DNA of 64,000 bases from Litomosoides sigmodontis (Eukaryota > Nematoda > Chromadorea > Rhabditida > Onchocercidae). The notes under the pieces are model-generated. The model did not search any database, had not been told where the DNA came from, and saw nothing but the letters and a program-made list of their open reading frames with translations. The translations under genes and the position numbers were made by a program. The DNA lies in assembly GCA_963070105.1 (NCBI GenBank), contig OY718804.1, positions 10,803,817 to 10,867,816 on the forward strand. The letters are read 5' to 3'. Below, one piece after another: positions 21,677 through 32,400 of this stretch. The first letter of the stretch is position 1, and every line of letters begins with the position of its first letter.

Positions 21677-22558
21677 CCTATAAATTTCAGCCTACATACC
21701 AGCGTTTTAATTCCTGGATGAATCCACATCAGCAAAAAACCATGATAAATAGACGCCTATGATTTGAAATATAATAGCATCCAAATCTAATGTTATAACC
21801 GAAATGATGAAATAATCTCTTGCACAGAATATACTAGGATGACAGATTAAACGCGGCCTGACATGTACGTATAGAAAGATCTGGCAATGACAACTTTGCC
21901 TTAGCTATATAACTGATGCGGGAACTTCCTGAATTCGCAGCAGGGAAGAAATAAATGAAATACAGTTAGTACTCAAAACAGCCACACTTTTCAAATCGAA
22001 GTCGCCAATTTTTTTAAATTCTTATCTGCACTTAGCTAAACTTTTAATGAAATGTCCTGGAAGCCGGAACACCCTTTACTAGCAACGTTAGCATAGCCGT
22101 GCACGAAATCGCATGACGATCTCTGATGGTAATTCATTGGGTTACAATCATTTTTATCATCACCTAACTGATTTCTATTTTTTATGGTATTCTCTCAGAC
22201 ACCGACTAACACACTTTTTCAACGCAGTTGTTGAGAGATTTTATCAATAATGACTTAATGATAAATTCAGAAATTTTCAGGCATATTGTGTCACCTGTCA
22301 GTTATTGTTTAAAACATTTTTTTTCCAATCATTGCATAATTTCACACTGCATGGGATCGAATAATTCGCTAAAGAAAGAAAGAAAAACTATTAACAACCA
22401 AAGAACTCGTTTAAAACTATCCCTAGAACAGTTACAGTGTGGATTTGGAAACCTTTTTCCAAGCAGTTTTTCTTCTTTGATAACAGTGACCAAAACCCAG
22501 TTAAATGTTCGCTTTATATTTTTTATTCACAAGCACTTATTACAATTTTCTTCACTGC
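21677..22558. other. Intergenic, ZFAND1 to RNase H1
   Basis: About 880 bp between two minus-strand genes. A minus-strand AATAAA at 22522-22527 lies 32 bases past the ZFAND1 stop and supports that stop. Long T-rich and AT-rich stretches follow; no further coding exon was recognised. Confidence 0.55.
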
Positions 22559-24958
22559 TCAGTCGTCTCTTTTGAGAAAAACGTTAGAGAGGTCCTCCAA
22601 ACATTTTTCAGCAGTAACACTCACCGGCAAAGGATTCACCTGATCCGTTTCACAGTACAATCGTAGCACCTATAATAAGATGAGAAATGAGGCGAATGAT
22701 TATTAATCATATGAAATATTATTATTATTATTAATAAGGATACCTCCAAACTTGAATTTAAAGAAATAGATCAGTATCTAATCTTGACTTGCATATCTAC
22801 TTCTAGCCTGACTTTAAATAACTTTATCTCATAAATAATACTTTGGTTCCAAAAGTCGCACTGCCATTCGGCACTGAACACTGTTTGACAATTTGATCAA
22901 GGCAGCGCCCTATCGTCCAATGCTGTAAAACACCATATATTGGAAATCTGAGTACCAATTAAAAATTTTTAGCAATGTAGTGAACATGACTTTAAATATT
23001 ATTTTTGCATGTGCGGACTTTCTCACAAGACGAAATTCTAAAAACGCTCCGGTATAATATTTAAAGAGCACTGCCAAAGCATACTTTGGAAATCATAACT
23101 GGTTCACGTCTCTGGTTCTCTGTGACAAATAAAAACATCTGTTCAGAAGCTGGAATCTGCAACAGAAACTGATTTTGTAATTGTCCAACGATAAGCATAA
23201 TGATATGACGAAGCTACCCATTAACAACTCGTGAAGACAACTTGTGGTAACAAGCGTTGCCACAATGAAAGTTATAAAACTTACGAGTATATAGTAAGCG
23301 ATTGTTCATAAATATATACAAATATTTCAAACACTAATTAAAAACAATCACTCCTAAATGTTTACATTGCAATTTCGAGTATTTAATTTAAGACGCATTA
23401 TTGCAATTCGATCGACTCTTCTCTGTACCGCTTCATCCACCTAAAAAGACAAATTTAAGCATTTCCTAATATTTCTTACCATAAAGAATCCTTCTTAAAT
23501 TTAACTATGAATACAATGACATTTAGTACTTCGTCATTTTACTTTCTTTTGCAGAACAAATTCACATAGGAAAATTCTTAAAAGAAGAAACAACTACATA
23601 CTTCTAAAAATGCCTCTCACTATCCTTGTCTGGCATGAAGGTATTATTTTTGTTTCTTAGAAATTCGTTAAGCCTAATTTTGAATGGTAGGTGTATTTAA
23701 AAACAATATATCACAAGTACTCAAACAAACCGATTTCTTCTGTAGTGCTAAATGGGTATTTTGAGTAGTGTTAGTTCTGTCAGCAGCAATAATCATCGAC
23801 ATTTCTTTTTTCGAACCTTTCTGAAAACCACTGTTACTTTGCTCATTCGTAACAACGCTACTGCTCTCCGTTGCACACGTAGTATACTTCGAAGCACAGC
23901 ATTGATGTTCTTCTGGATAGCGATGCCTGCATCATAAAGTGTGGGATTTTTACAAAAATATGGGAACAGTACCTCAATCTACACTAGAAAAGGAAAAAGG
24001 AATAGTTTTGTGGCACATGAGTAAAAGTTCTGACCTATTATAAACCGATCCCGATAGATCCAAGCAATTTCATCCAACTATATTTTTATGAAAAGGTCAC
24101 ATAAAATCTAGCCTTATCATGCTTACTTCAAGCAGAAATTGAATCCACAATGCGTGCAGTCGATTCGGATGACCTCGGAAGTGAAACAACCATCCCTCGA
24201 ACATAAATAAGGCTTCAGCGCTTTGCTACCACCATGGATGGGCGCTGATAATTGCCCGGTATCAAATTTTTTAAACTGACAATCATGATTAAACCGATGC
24301 TGATTGCTAAATGAATAATTATCCATCTTAACTAAATTAAAGCTACAGATTACGACCACATCTATTCAGAACATCATTTCATATGTACTTGCGCATAACA
24401 GCAGTATTTTTTCTTAAAATTAGAATTCAAACTTTTTATAATTTAATATGAACAGCGAGCGAGTGACTCAGTTGCATTAGCTGGCCAAAATTAACGAGGA
24501 TGGCTAGTTCATGAAAAAGCAAATGGCATACCGGTACAAATCGAAAATTTTGGAAAATAAAAGAGGATTCTCAGAAGAAAACGTACCAGAAGTATTTTTC
24601 GCATGTACTGCACAAAAAAGGCGTGAAATCTGAAAAAGTTAAGAATACCACTTTATCACTGGCTTGAATATGTCAATTTAACACGCATGCTAAATTTAAA
24701 AGTTGTAATTTCCTTTCAAAATCCATTCAAGTTAGGAATAACAGTTTCGATTATCGGCATCCATCAATTACAGTAAACCACAAGAAATCCCTACGAACTT
24801 TGCGTTAAACACTCTCGGTTTCAGCTACGTAATCTACTTCAAATACCTAACAAATTGTAACAATAGGTACCAGCTGAAATGAGAAATCTCGGCTACTAAC
24901 CTAGCTTTTTGCAAGCTTCTAGTGAACAATTTTTTCCTACTTCCGGGAATTCTGCCAT
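22559..24958 (-). CDS. ZFAND1: AN1-type zinc finger protein 1 (ZFAND1), eight exons
   Basis: Reconstructed protein of 271 residues; human ZFAND1 is 268. Exons: 24901-24958, 24587-24629, 24127-24306, 23731-23926, 23366-23440, 23085-23156, 22842-22922 and 22559-22669, all with consistent phases. The first AN1 finger runs from MAEFPEVGKNCSLEACKKL through DFTPFLCSTCEKYFC to NQHRFNHDC. The second has YLCSRDGC, IDCTHCGFNFC and KHRYPEEHQC. After a polar linker comes VQRRVDRIAIMRLKL and the ubiquitin-like C-terminal domain (FLFVTENQRREPVMIS, then HWTIGRCLDQIVKQC). In mammals and yeast (Cuz1) this family recruits p97/Cdc48 and the proteasome, for example to arsenite-induced stress granules. The last exon reads through a GTGAGT to TGA at 22559; a nearby AATAAA supports this, but an extra exon is possible. 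It lies between CCDC134 and RNase H1 on the same strand. Confidence 0.9.
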
Positions 24959-25981
24959 CAGTAAGTACAACAATATAAATTGAAATTCATCTGAAAATGG
25001 GTTGCATTCAAAATATGCATTTAACAAGCCATAGCAAATTGTAGGAAATCTTTTCCTGCTAGTTGTACGATCCTCAGTTATGAAAACAAATTTGTCAGGC
25101 AGCTATACCTATAAAATAACAAATTCGGTTTTCACCAGCACTGTTTAAAAATAAATATGTAATAAAATAATGACATGCGAGGAATGAGGAAAACTGTAGA
25201 CTTCAAGATACATATTTGTCCTAACTTTTTTTTTGCATTTAGATGCACACATTCAAAAGTTCGATAAATTCGGGTACCTATATTCTTATTCAAAATAGAC
25301 AACATAATTTTAATTTTCCCTCCTCCTGTTTTTTGACATCAACTTCACATTTATTTTCTACAACATGGAAACTAGTAACTTCCGATTTACATCCTTCGCG
25401 TAAACCAAATTTTCTTTCTCGTCTTTAGAAAAATTGAAAGTGTATATGTGCAAATCACAATGCAAATTCATAAGAAAAATAAGAGGAAAAGTAAAAAATA
25501 ATTGGCATATTTGAAAATATGTTAATTCGCAAAACAATCAATGCGGAAAATTTAGATCATTTACAGACTGTGCTTAACAGCATACGCACATAAATCAGTA
25601 ACTTTAATGCTAAAGTGCAAAAACCTTCAACAAAGAATATTTGAAAAGTACTACTATACATTATCTTTATTGATGAGAAAAAGATAAAATAAACGGAATA
25701 GTATTTTAAGCATAACTGTAGCAGAGCTTTGAACGTTTAACAATTATAGGAACTAATCTGACTTGTTAAAACCAGACAGTTATGTGAAAAGGCAATCAAA
25801 CATAATCAGTTATAAACACAAATTTAAACAGTATCAAGAAAGAAATCACTCGCCCTGATATTTCTGAAAATAATTTGAATCTCAACTTAAATTCGTAGTG
25901 ACATAAGACTTTTTCGAAAGACGTCCTAAGAACAAAGGGCATTTTATTGCCCTTTGTAATATGATTGTATGACAGACAGAA
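24959..25981. other. Intergenic, CCDC134 to ZFAND1
   Basis: About 1 kb of AT-rich DNA between two minus-strand genes. Apart from the hairpin described at 25932-25957, no structure or coding exon was recognised. Confidence 0.5.
25932..25957 (-). terminator. Perfect hairpin with AATAAA at its loop, CCDC134 3' UTR
   Basis: The arms acaaagggca and tgccctttgt form an uninterrupted 10-bp stem around a 6-base loop, 24 bases downstream of the CCDC134 stop. On the minus (transcribed) strand AATAAA (25943-25948) occupies the loop and one stem base, so the presumed polyadenylation signal would be displayed in a loop. Confidence 0.75.
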
Positions 25982-27962
25982 TTACAATTCAATCTTTGTC
26001 AGTGATGGCTTATTCGTTTTCTTTTTCTTACGGTCCAACTTTTTTTGCTCCTGCTTTTCTTTTAATGCCTTTTCCATTTTTCGTAATGATTCTCGCTGCA
26101 ACTCTTCCTTAATCGACTTTCTATCATAAGGATTGTGGAAATCATCTCTTCTAAAATTTGGGAATAAAATAAGGTTTATAATGACTCTTCGCTGCAATTA
26201 TCTATCATATGATGCAGAAGTGTCCTCGTTTCGATGTAAAGCAGTGATAGTTGAATCATTTAAAGTGAACAGACAGAATGAAAGTATTCCACCGCAAACA
26301 TGCCAAATTTCCAATAAATTATATTATTTCTTCAACTATCACTTCTTCAAAGCAAAAGAAATCGCTTTTGAAACTAAATGACCTTGGGATGATTTCCAAC
26401 TGTTGTCCAACTAAATCCAACAATATTTCAGCAGCATCATCATACAACCGTGATATCGTTGTAAATTTATAAGCCCAGGTAAATAGTACTTGCCAATCGC
26501 TGTCCTTTTTGTACCTGTATTCAGCTGGTGATCAGTAAAATAAAGCTGTAACTTGAGTTTCTACACTTTGCGTTAAAGAGCCCTACTTAGTTTTAGAACA
26601 CTCATAAGGAATAGCCAAAATTTTTTTGTGTAAATCTCTCAAGTTTTTACTCTGAAACAATATAGACAGAGAGAGTTAAATGAAGGATTTAAGTACGAGA
26701 GATTAAAGTTTAAGTTCTACCTATCCATCAGTACTTCCGGAAAATACAGTGCCAAATTACTGTAAAAAGCAGTATTTTCGACAATATTCCCAATAGCATC
26801 TCTCAACTCGCTTTGCTTTTCGGGGGGAAACGTATCGTTCGGCTTGAAGTTAGCTTTTTCAATTATATTTCTCGCATTACCCATAACCTATAGTTACTTT
26901 CGTACTTTCCTCCTATATTATACAACATCACAAGATCTCCAACTTAGCCCTGCAATTACTTCCTCAAAATAATCCTTAATAATAGCTGACAAAAGAGCCT
27001 TTTTCTTACTTCGTCTAACAATTATATTCAGTACCCACTCTCGCCAAAATCATTTTGTAATACAAAATGTACGTTTAATCTCAAATATTTCCTGTTCTTC
27101 AGTTTGTACGTGTTTGAAACTCGAACTAACTGAAAAACCTAAATTAAAAAAATTTGTATGAAACCAAGACGAAAAAATTAATTCACGCAATTCTGCTTCA
27201 ATCAAATTTTGCTCATGTGACGCAAAGCCTATAGATTATTAGCCTTGAAAAATTTACAATACAAGAATTTACCAAACAAATCTAATGTAAACCTTAATGA
27301 TGTTAGAGACCAATTCAAGAACAAGCTTCACTTGTTTTTTTCCATCCATAGCCATCAAGCTTTTCACTGCACTTAACTGCTCGCGATGTTTCACTGAGAA
27401 AAGCGTCCTGTCTAAAATGAACAATATTTTCGAATAAATGTTAACCACTAACTAACATTTTTTGACTACACAGTGGCCCAACCCATCACCTAACTAATTC
27501 AATCCCTTAGCTAATATACTTGCAAGTTCTATTTTTTTCTTGCAAAATCTTGCTCATTTAGTAAACACTAATCACTTTAAGAAATGAACTTCAAAGACAA
27601 AGTGCGAAGTCTGCTAATTAGAATTGGACCTAGGTAATACATTGGCAAGTACAGGCCTGAACTTGGAAATTCCATCAGCGCAAATACGCAACCGAACAAC
27701 CACGTAAGAAGTTATACAGCTTGAACGAAACATCTGTAACCTTACACATTTTAGCTCCAAATAAGTCATCGTGATCGTGATATGCCTTGCGCTGCTCTGC
27801 CGTCAGATAACTAACGTTTGCAGGATGATGCTCATTTTGTTTATCAATGTGCTGCCCATCCAGTTTCCCATTGACAGTTACTGCTAGACATACTAAAAGC
27901 GACCACGAAGATGAAGTGAACATTTGTCTGAAAACAGTCTTCCTTCTCCATAAGAAATTCAT
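25982..27962 (-). CDS. CCDC134: CCDC134-like secreted / ER-resident protein
   Basis: Orthologue of CCDC134, a small secretory-pathway protein; in vertebrates it acts in the ER and affects MAPK signalling and bone formation. Exon 1 (27748-27962) carries a signal peptide; the ATG at 27923 (MFTSSSWSLLVCLAVTVNG) gives the classic form, while the ATG at 27962 adds 13 residues. Exon 2 starts at 27407 and the join reads FGAKMTLFSVKHREQLSAVK, which aligns with the vertebrate FEVKRREQL block. Later exons have FPPEKQSELRDAIGNIVENT (about 26800), LYDDAAEILLDLVGQQLE (about 26420) and FHNPYD followed by a Lys/Glu-rich coiled tail. The protein ends KIEL; vertebrate CCDC134 ends QSEL, so a KDEL-like retrieval signal is kept. 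Exons between 26.9 and 27.2 kb (WFWREWVLNI block) are the least certain. It heads a three-gene same-strand cluster. Confidence 0.85.
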
Positions 27963-29433
27963 GCATAAACCTTTCCAGCTTTATCCAGTCAGCTGTCACC
28001 CTGAAAAGCACATTAAATTCCGTTAATCAAGATTACGTAACTTCCGCCTGTAAGAAAAAGTCACAAAACACGGTTTTCTTTACAGTTGACCAAAGCGGAA
28101 CAACACTGCCATTCACCTGCGTAACACCACCAGCTGATTCAATTCACCACAGTCCAACACATCACCTACCCCTTACAAACGCTTCCGCGCTTGTCGAGGA
28201 CTAATTGGATCTAAGAGCCGATGCGGCCATTTTTCGACGTGTAGAAGAGTGTTATGCAATTTTTATCCTAGCGATTGAGGGAAGTGACTAACGTCTCTCA
28301 CGCTGTCATTTATTCTTCCACGAAAGTGGTGCACTGAAGTTTTTTGGTCCACGAGAACATATGGAGTTTCTCATATTAAATCACACTGCCGATTTGCAAT
28401 TTGTCTTATACAAATACCTACGTACTGCACATCCTGCATATCCTACATAACACGTTTGTTAAGTGTACTCATAAACTAATTTAGGATTGCAGATAGTCAG
28501 TGATTTACCGCGTTTACGGAAGCAACGGTACTGAGTCGACGTGAGAATTACTTTTCTGTTCAAGGGATATACATTTATTATGGCATCAATGCTCATAACA
28601 TTACAATAACACGATGAATGAACCGATTCTACCTCACTTCCAGCCCAACAATCATCTCCCTTCTCTTCTACATACTTTTAAATTACGAAATAACTTTCAT
28701 CGTTCCGATTCCGATACGAAATTCTCAAATGAATCATGCAATTCCTAAAATGCATAAATAGACTTATACTGATGCATACATACAATCAGAAGATGCATTT
28801 ACCATACATCGTACCGTCACAGCAATATCATTTGAAAAGAAAATACACGTACGTCACACTTTTTTCACGTTCACAAATGTTTACTTGTTCACTTTTTTCC
28901 TTTCATGTCATTTCTCTTCGAAAAAGTTTGCTTCTATTATTTGGATTATTTAATTACAAATGAAAGTGATAACTTACAAATGAGATACTTTGATACACTT
29001 TAAGCGATAAATAGCAGTAAGTGAGAAATCATCACACAACAGAAATGACCGAGTAAGGCTGAAATTAAATTTAAATAACGAAAAGTCATGTTTGGAAAAT
29101 AAAAGGTTCAAATTAAGAAGGAAGGGTTTATACCGTCATAGATTTTTATTGCAGTATTGCCAAAATTGGAGTGAAGTTGTCCAGCAAAGGGTGAGAGATA
29201 TTAGGAATACATCAATGAAGTTATGTTTCAAAATATTATTAATACTTAGTTTAAAGTGCTCATATCTTCACACAAACTCTCGCGATTGAATTTCTGCGTG
29301 AACTTATTTGCGAATAAAATTTCATCTGCATATTAGCTACATAATTTAGTCATTCAAAACTCGCATCTCCTTCTTTGTTTGTCTATTTCGCCGTCATAAA
29401 GTATGACAATACAGTTAAAAGATTGAGAAGCGT
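27963..29433. other. Intergenic, no gene seen
   Basis: About 1.5 kb between the 3' end of the tetraspan gene and the 5' end of CCDC134, both on the minus strand. It should contain the CCDC134 promoter. Short open frames at 28736-28963 and 29092-29289 lack recognisable protein character. Confidence 0.45.
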
Positions 29434-32400
29434 TTAAGAAAACCTAACCCGAGGGTGTAAATATGAGGGCGACTGTTCCTTATTCTCTACAGGCCCGGGT
29501 AAGGTGGAAACTTTATGTGACGCTGGTCTATCCTTTTGATCGTACGAAATCCGTATTTCGGAGCTAATTTGATACGTTTGCGGCTGTGGATGGCCGTCTG
29601 GGCCAATATTTCCGTGTGATGGTGGAATGACGATTTGTTGTGGAAGTGTTAATCCTTTCTGCGGATCCAAAGGCCAGTGTGATGTTACTGAATCTGCCCG
29701 CATAGCAACAGTTGGTGAAGCGTTACCGGAATTTACCCTTAAAATAGCTTTCAAAGCACTCCCAAATAACCGAAAAGTAAAATTAGAATTTTGGCGTGAA
29801 GTAAAACGATTGCAGTTGTGTTTTGCATGTGGAAACCGACCAACCACAATCGAAGAAGTTATGCAATAGCAGCTTTCCTTAGACGTTAAAAATGCTGCAC
29901 TCACTTGGATCTCTCAAAAAAGCTAGATTTTTTTGAAATCATTCTTTTTGAAATTATATAGAACTAAAATTTTTTTATCGACATTGTGATTCTAATTTTA
30001 TGTCATCATACTGGTTATGCCTCGACTTTCGTAATACGTGTTGACAGTCTTTAAATCTCCTCGAATCTTCATGATAATTTTCAAATCTTGTCCGCCTTGA
30101 CCTATGCCTTTCAGCTATTCTAAAGTCATCTGTAGCCGCGTTAACAGTCTCAGAGCTTCGAGGACGGCGTCCGACAGGATATGAGTTATCTGGAAATATT
30201 GTCATGAGTTTTGAATTACTACTGCTTTGGTACATCACTTAGACATCAACCCATAACATATCGCAAAATGTTACGGTTCAAAGTTCAAAATAATCGAACG
30301 TGGATTTTGAGCAATGTTATCATATTTAGATCCCAATGCACCTACTTACTGCGCCGTCAGAGTTTTCCTTCAGCGCATTCGAGAAAATCCTTCTGTCCTA
30401 CCTTCCACAAAACTTTTTCTCTTCATCTGCTTGCATAAAGTAAGCTCAAGAGGGAGAAAGGTAGAATTATTAAAATTAAACTCTGAATTCGAAAAAACAT
30501 CAACCGATGTATGCGATCATACAAAAATATTTTAAGCAGTTAGGCAGTAGAGGAGACATTTGACCAAATGATATTTCGGTTAGGAAAGTGACAAAATTTT
30601 GTGAGATATTGGCGGATCGCCACCTGAGTAGTAATCAGTGCTCACAGATCCAGAACTGCTTGTTACAGAAGGAAAACGACAACTACGTCTCGATGAGTTC
30701 CTTCTCAGACCGTGGTGGTCTTCTTGATCATCACGATGAAGTCGCCGTGAGCTTGATCTGCAATAACAACTTCTCTTTCGGCAACGACAACTCTTTCGTT
30801 TGATACTGTGAAAGAATTCACTGCATTAAGCTGGTTTCTAGTAAACAGTTTTCATTATTTCCATAAATTCTGCGGTTTCTCTTTTGAAAATTAAGTACCG
30901 ATGTTTATGGTGATGATGATGACGATGATGCTGACAACGACAATGATTACTGTGGCGATGATGACGACGATGACAATGTTTGTGTCGATGACGATGACAA
31001 CATTTAGTGCCTGAGGTTCTTCCATCAATTGATGGCACGGAAAAGGAATGCTACAACAACAAGTTTATTTCATTTAAAAGTTGCAATCTTTGACAGTTTC
31101 TGTTCAGCCAGCTAACAAGCCTTCACTACCTTTTTTCTACTTCTCACCTGCTGTCCACTAAGAACGAACAACCATTCATCATGTCTATCCAATCGGACTA
31201 CATTGATAAGTGCTGACATGGACATTGTACGTTGAATTATTAGCCATCGAAACGAACATACCTTTAGTGAGCAGATATCTCCTAGTTTGTGTTGCGTGAC
31301 TGGTCCGCTACTGGCATGATCTAGCAGGTCTTCTGCAATTAAAGTTAATTAATTCTTGATTAAGTTCTTTCTTTTAAATTATGTTTTGGAGAAAAAGTTA
31401 CGGAAAGGATACTTGCAGACTGTTGTTGCTCCTTAACCCATGTAGAAACTAAATCATCGGCGAAGGTTGTCTTTCGGACATTTGTTGGAGTAGTTGGAAT
31501 AGACTGCTGTTGCAATTTCGTGTTATCCAATAAACGATTACATTGATCACGCCGTGGTGACACATTTCTCCGGTAACCTGACTTCACAGGATGCTCCAAT
31601 TCTGTAGAAAAGGTGCTATGTGTTAACTCAAATTAATCTTCACTACCAATACGGCGTCCTAATGCTAATTCAAATTGACTACAACCAATTTCTGTTCAAA
31701 TTGATCGTAGATGCAGCGTTCTGATATATCAAAATTGAAATGCTCACCAGGAAGGTAATTGCCATTTTTTTTGAATTTATCGTACATCCTCATACTATAA
31801 CTTTTTTTCCCGTTGTAATGAGTTATTGCATTGCTGATGTGACGATAGAACAACAATACAACAAATACACAGTATAACTGAAAATCTTTCCATCCCTTTA
31901 ATTTAATTCTAATTTAATTAAATGAATTTGCTTCTGTGTTCAGTGTCATAAGAATAAATAAAACTATTTGAAAAATTATTTTTTATAAAATCAGTGATTT
32001 CTTTCTCAACATTGGTATATCTAGGAAATGGTTAAAGAATGGAAATAAAATTTGAATTCGAATTTAATAATCACAACTGAACAGTTGTGTGAGCAGTAAT
32101 TTTCAAAATGAAAATGAACGAACATTGACGAATATTGTGAGCATTTCGAGAATTGTAAGTAGAAGCCAATAGTCACGTACATCACCGCTCCACCACGTAA
32201 TACAATATGCAAGTGTGCAAAGTATGCTCGCTATCATACAGGGAAGCCAAGGCCATATCAGACATCGTGAATACCAAAATAAAGATAATTAGCTTAAGAT
32301 TGAAAAGCTCTTCGAGAGAGATGACATAGCTGCAGATTTCACGTTAGGCTATTCTGATCTACGCATATCGCTTTCCTCAGCATTTTCTAACGCCTGATGA

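Noticed and set aside
21499..21762. 87-codon plus-strand frame
   Set aside because: It is antisense to exon 1 of RNase H1, whose minus-strand splice joins are consistent.
30211..30535. Plus-strand frames with LSYLDPNAPTYCAVRVF
   Set aside because: They look superficially protein-like but lie opposite the intron between tail exons of the minus-strand tetraspan gene, and no neighbouring plus-strand exon could be joined to them.
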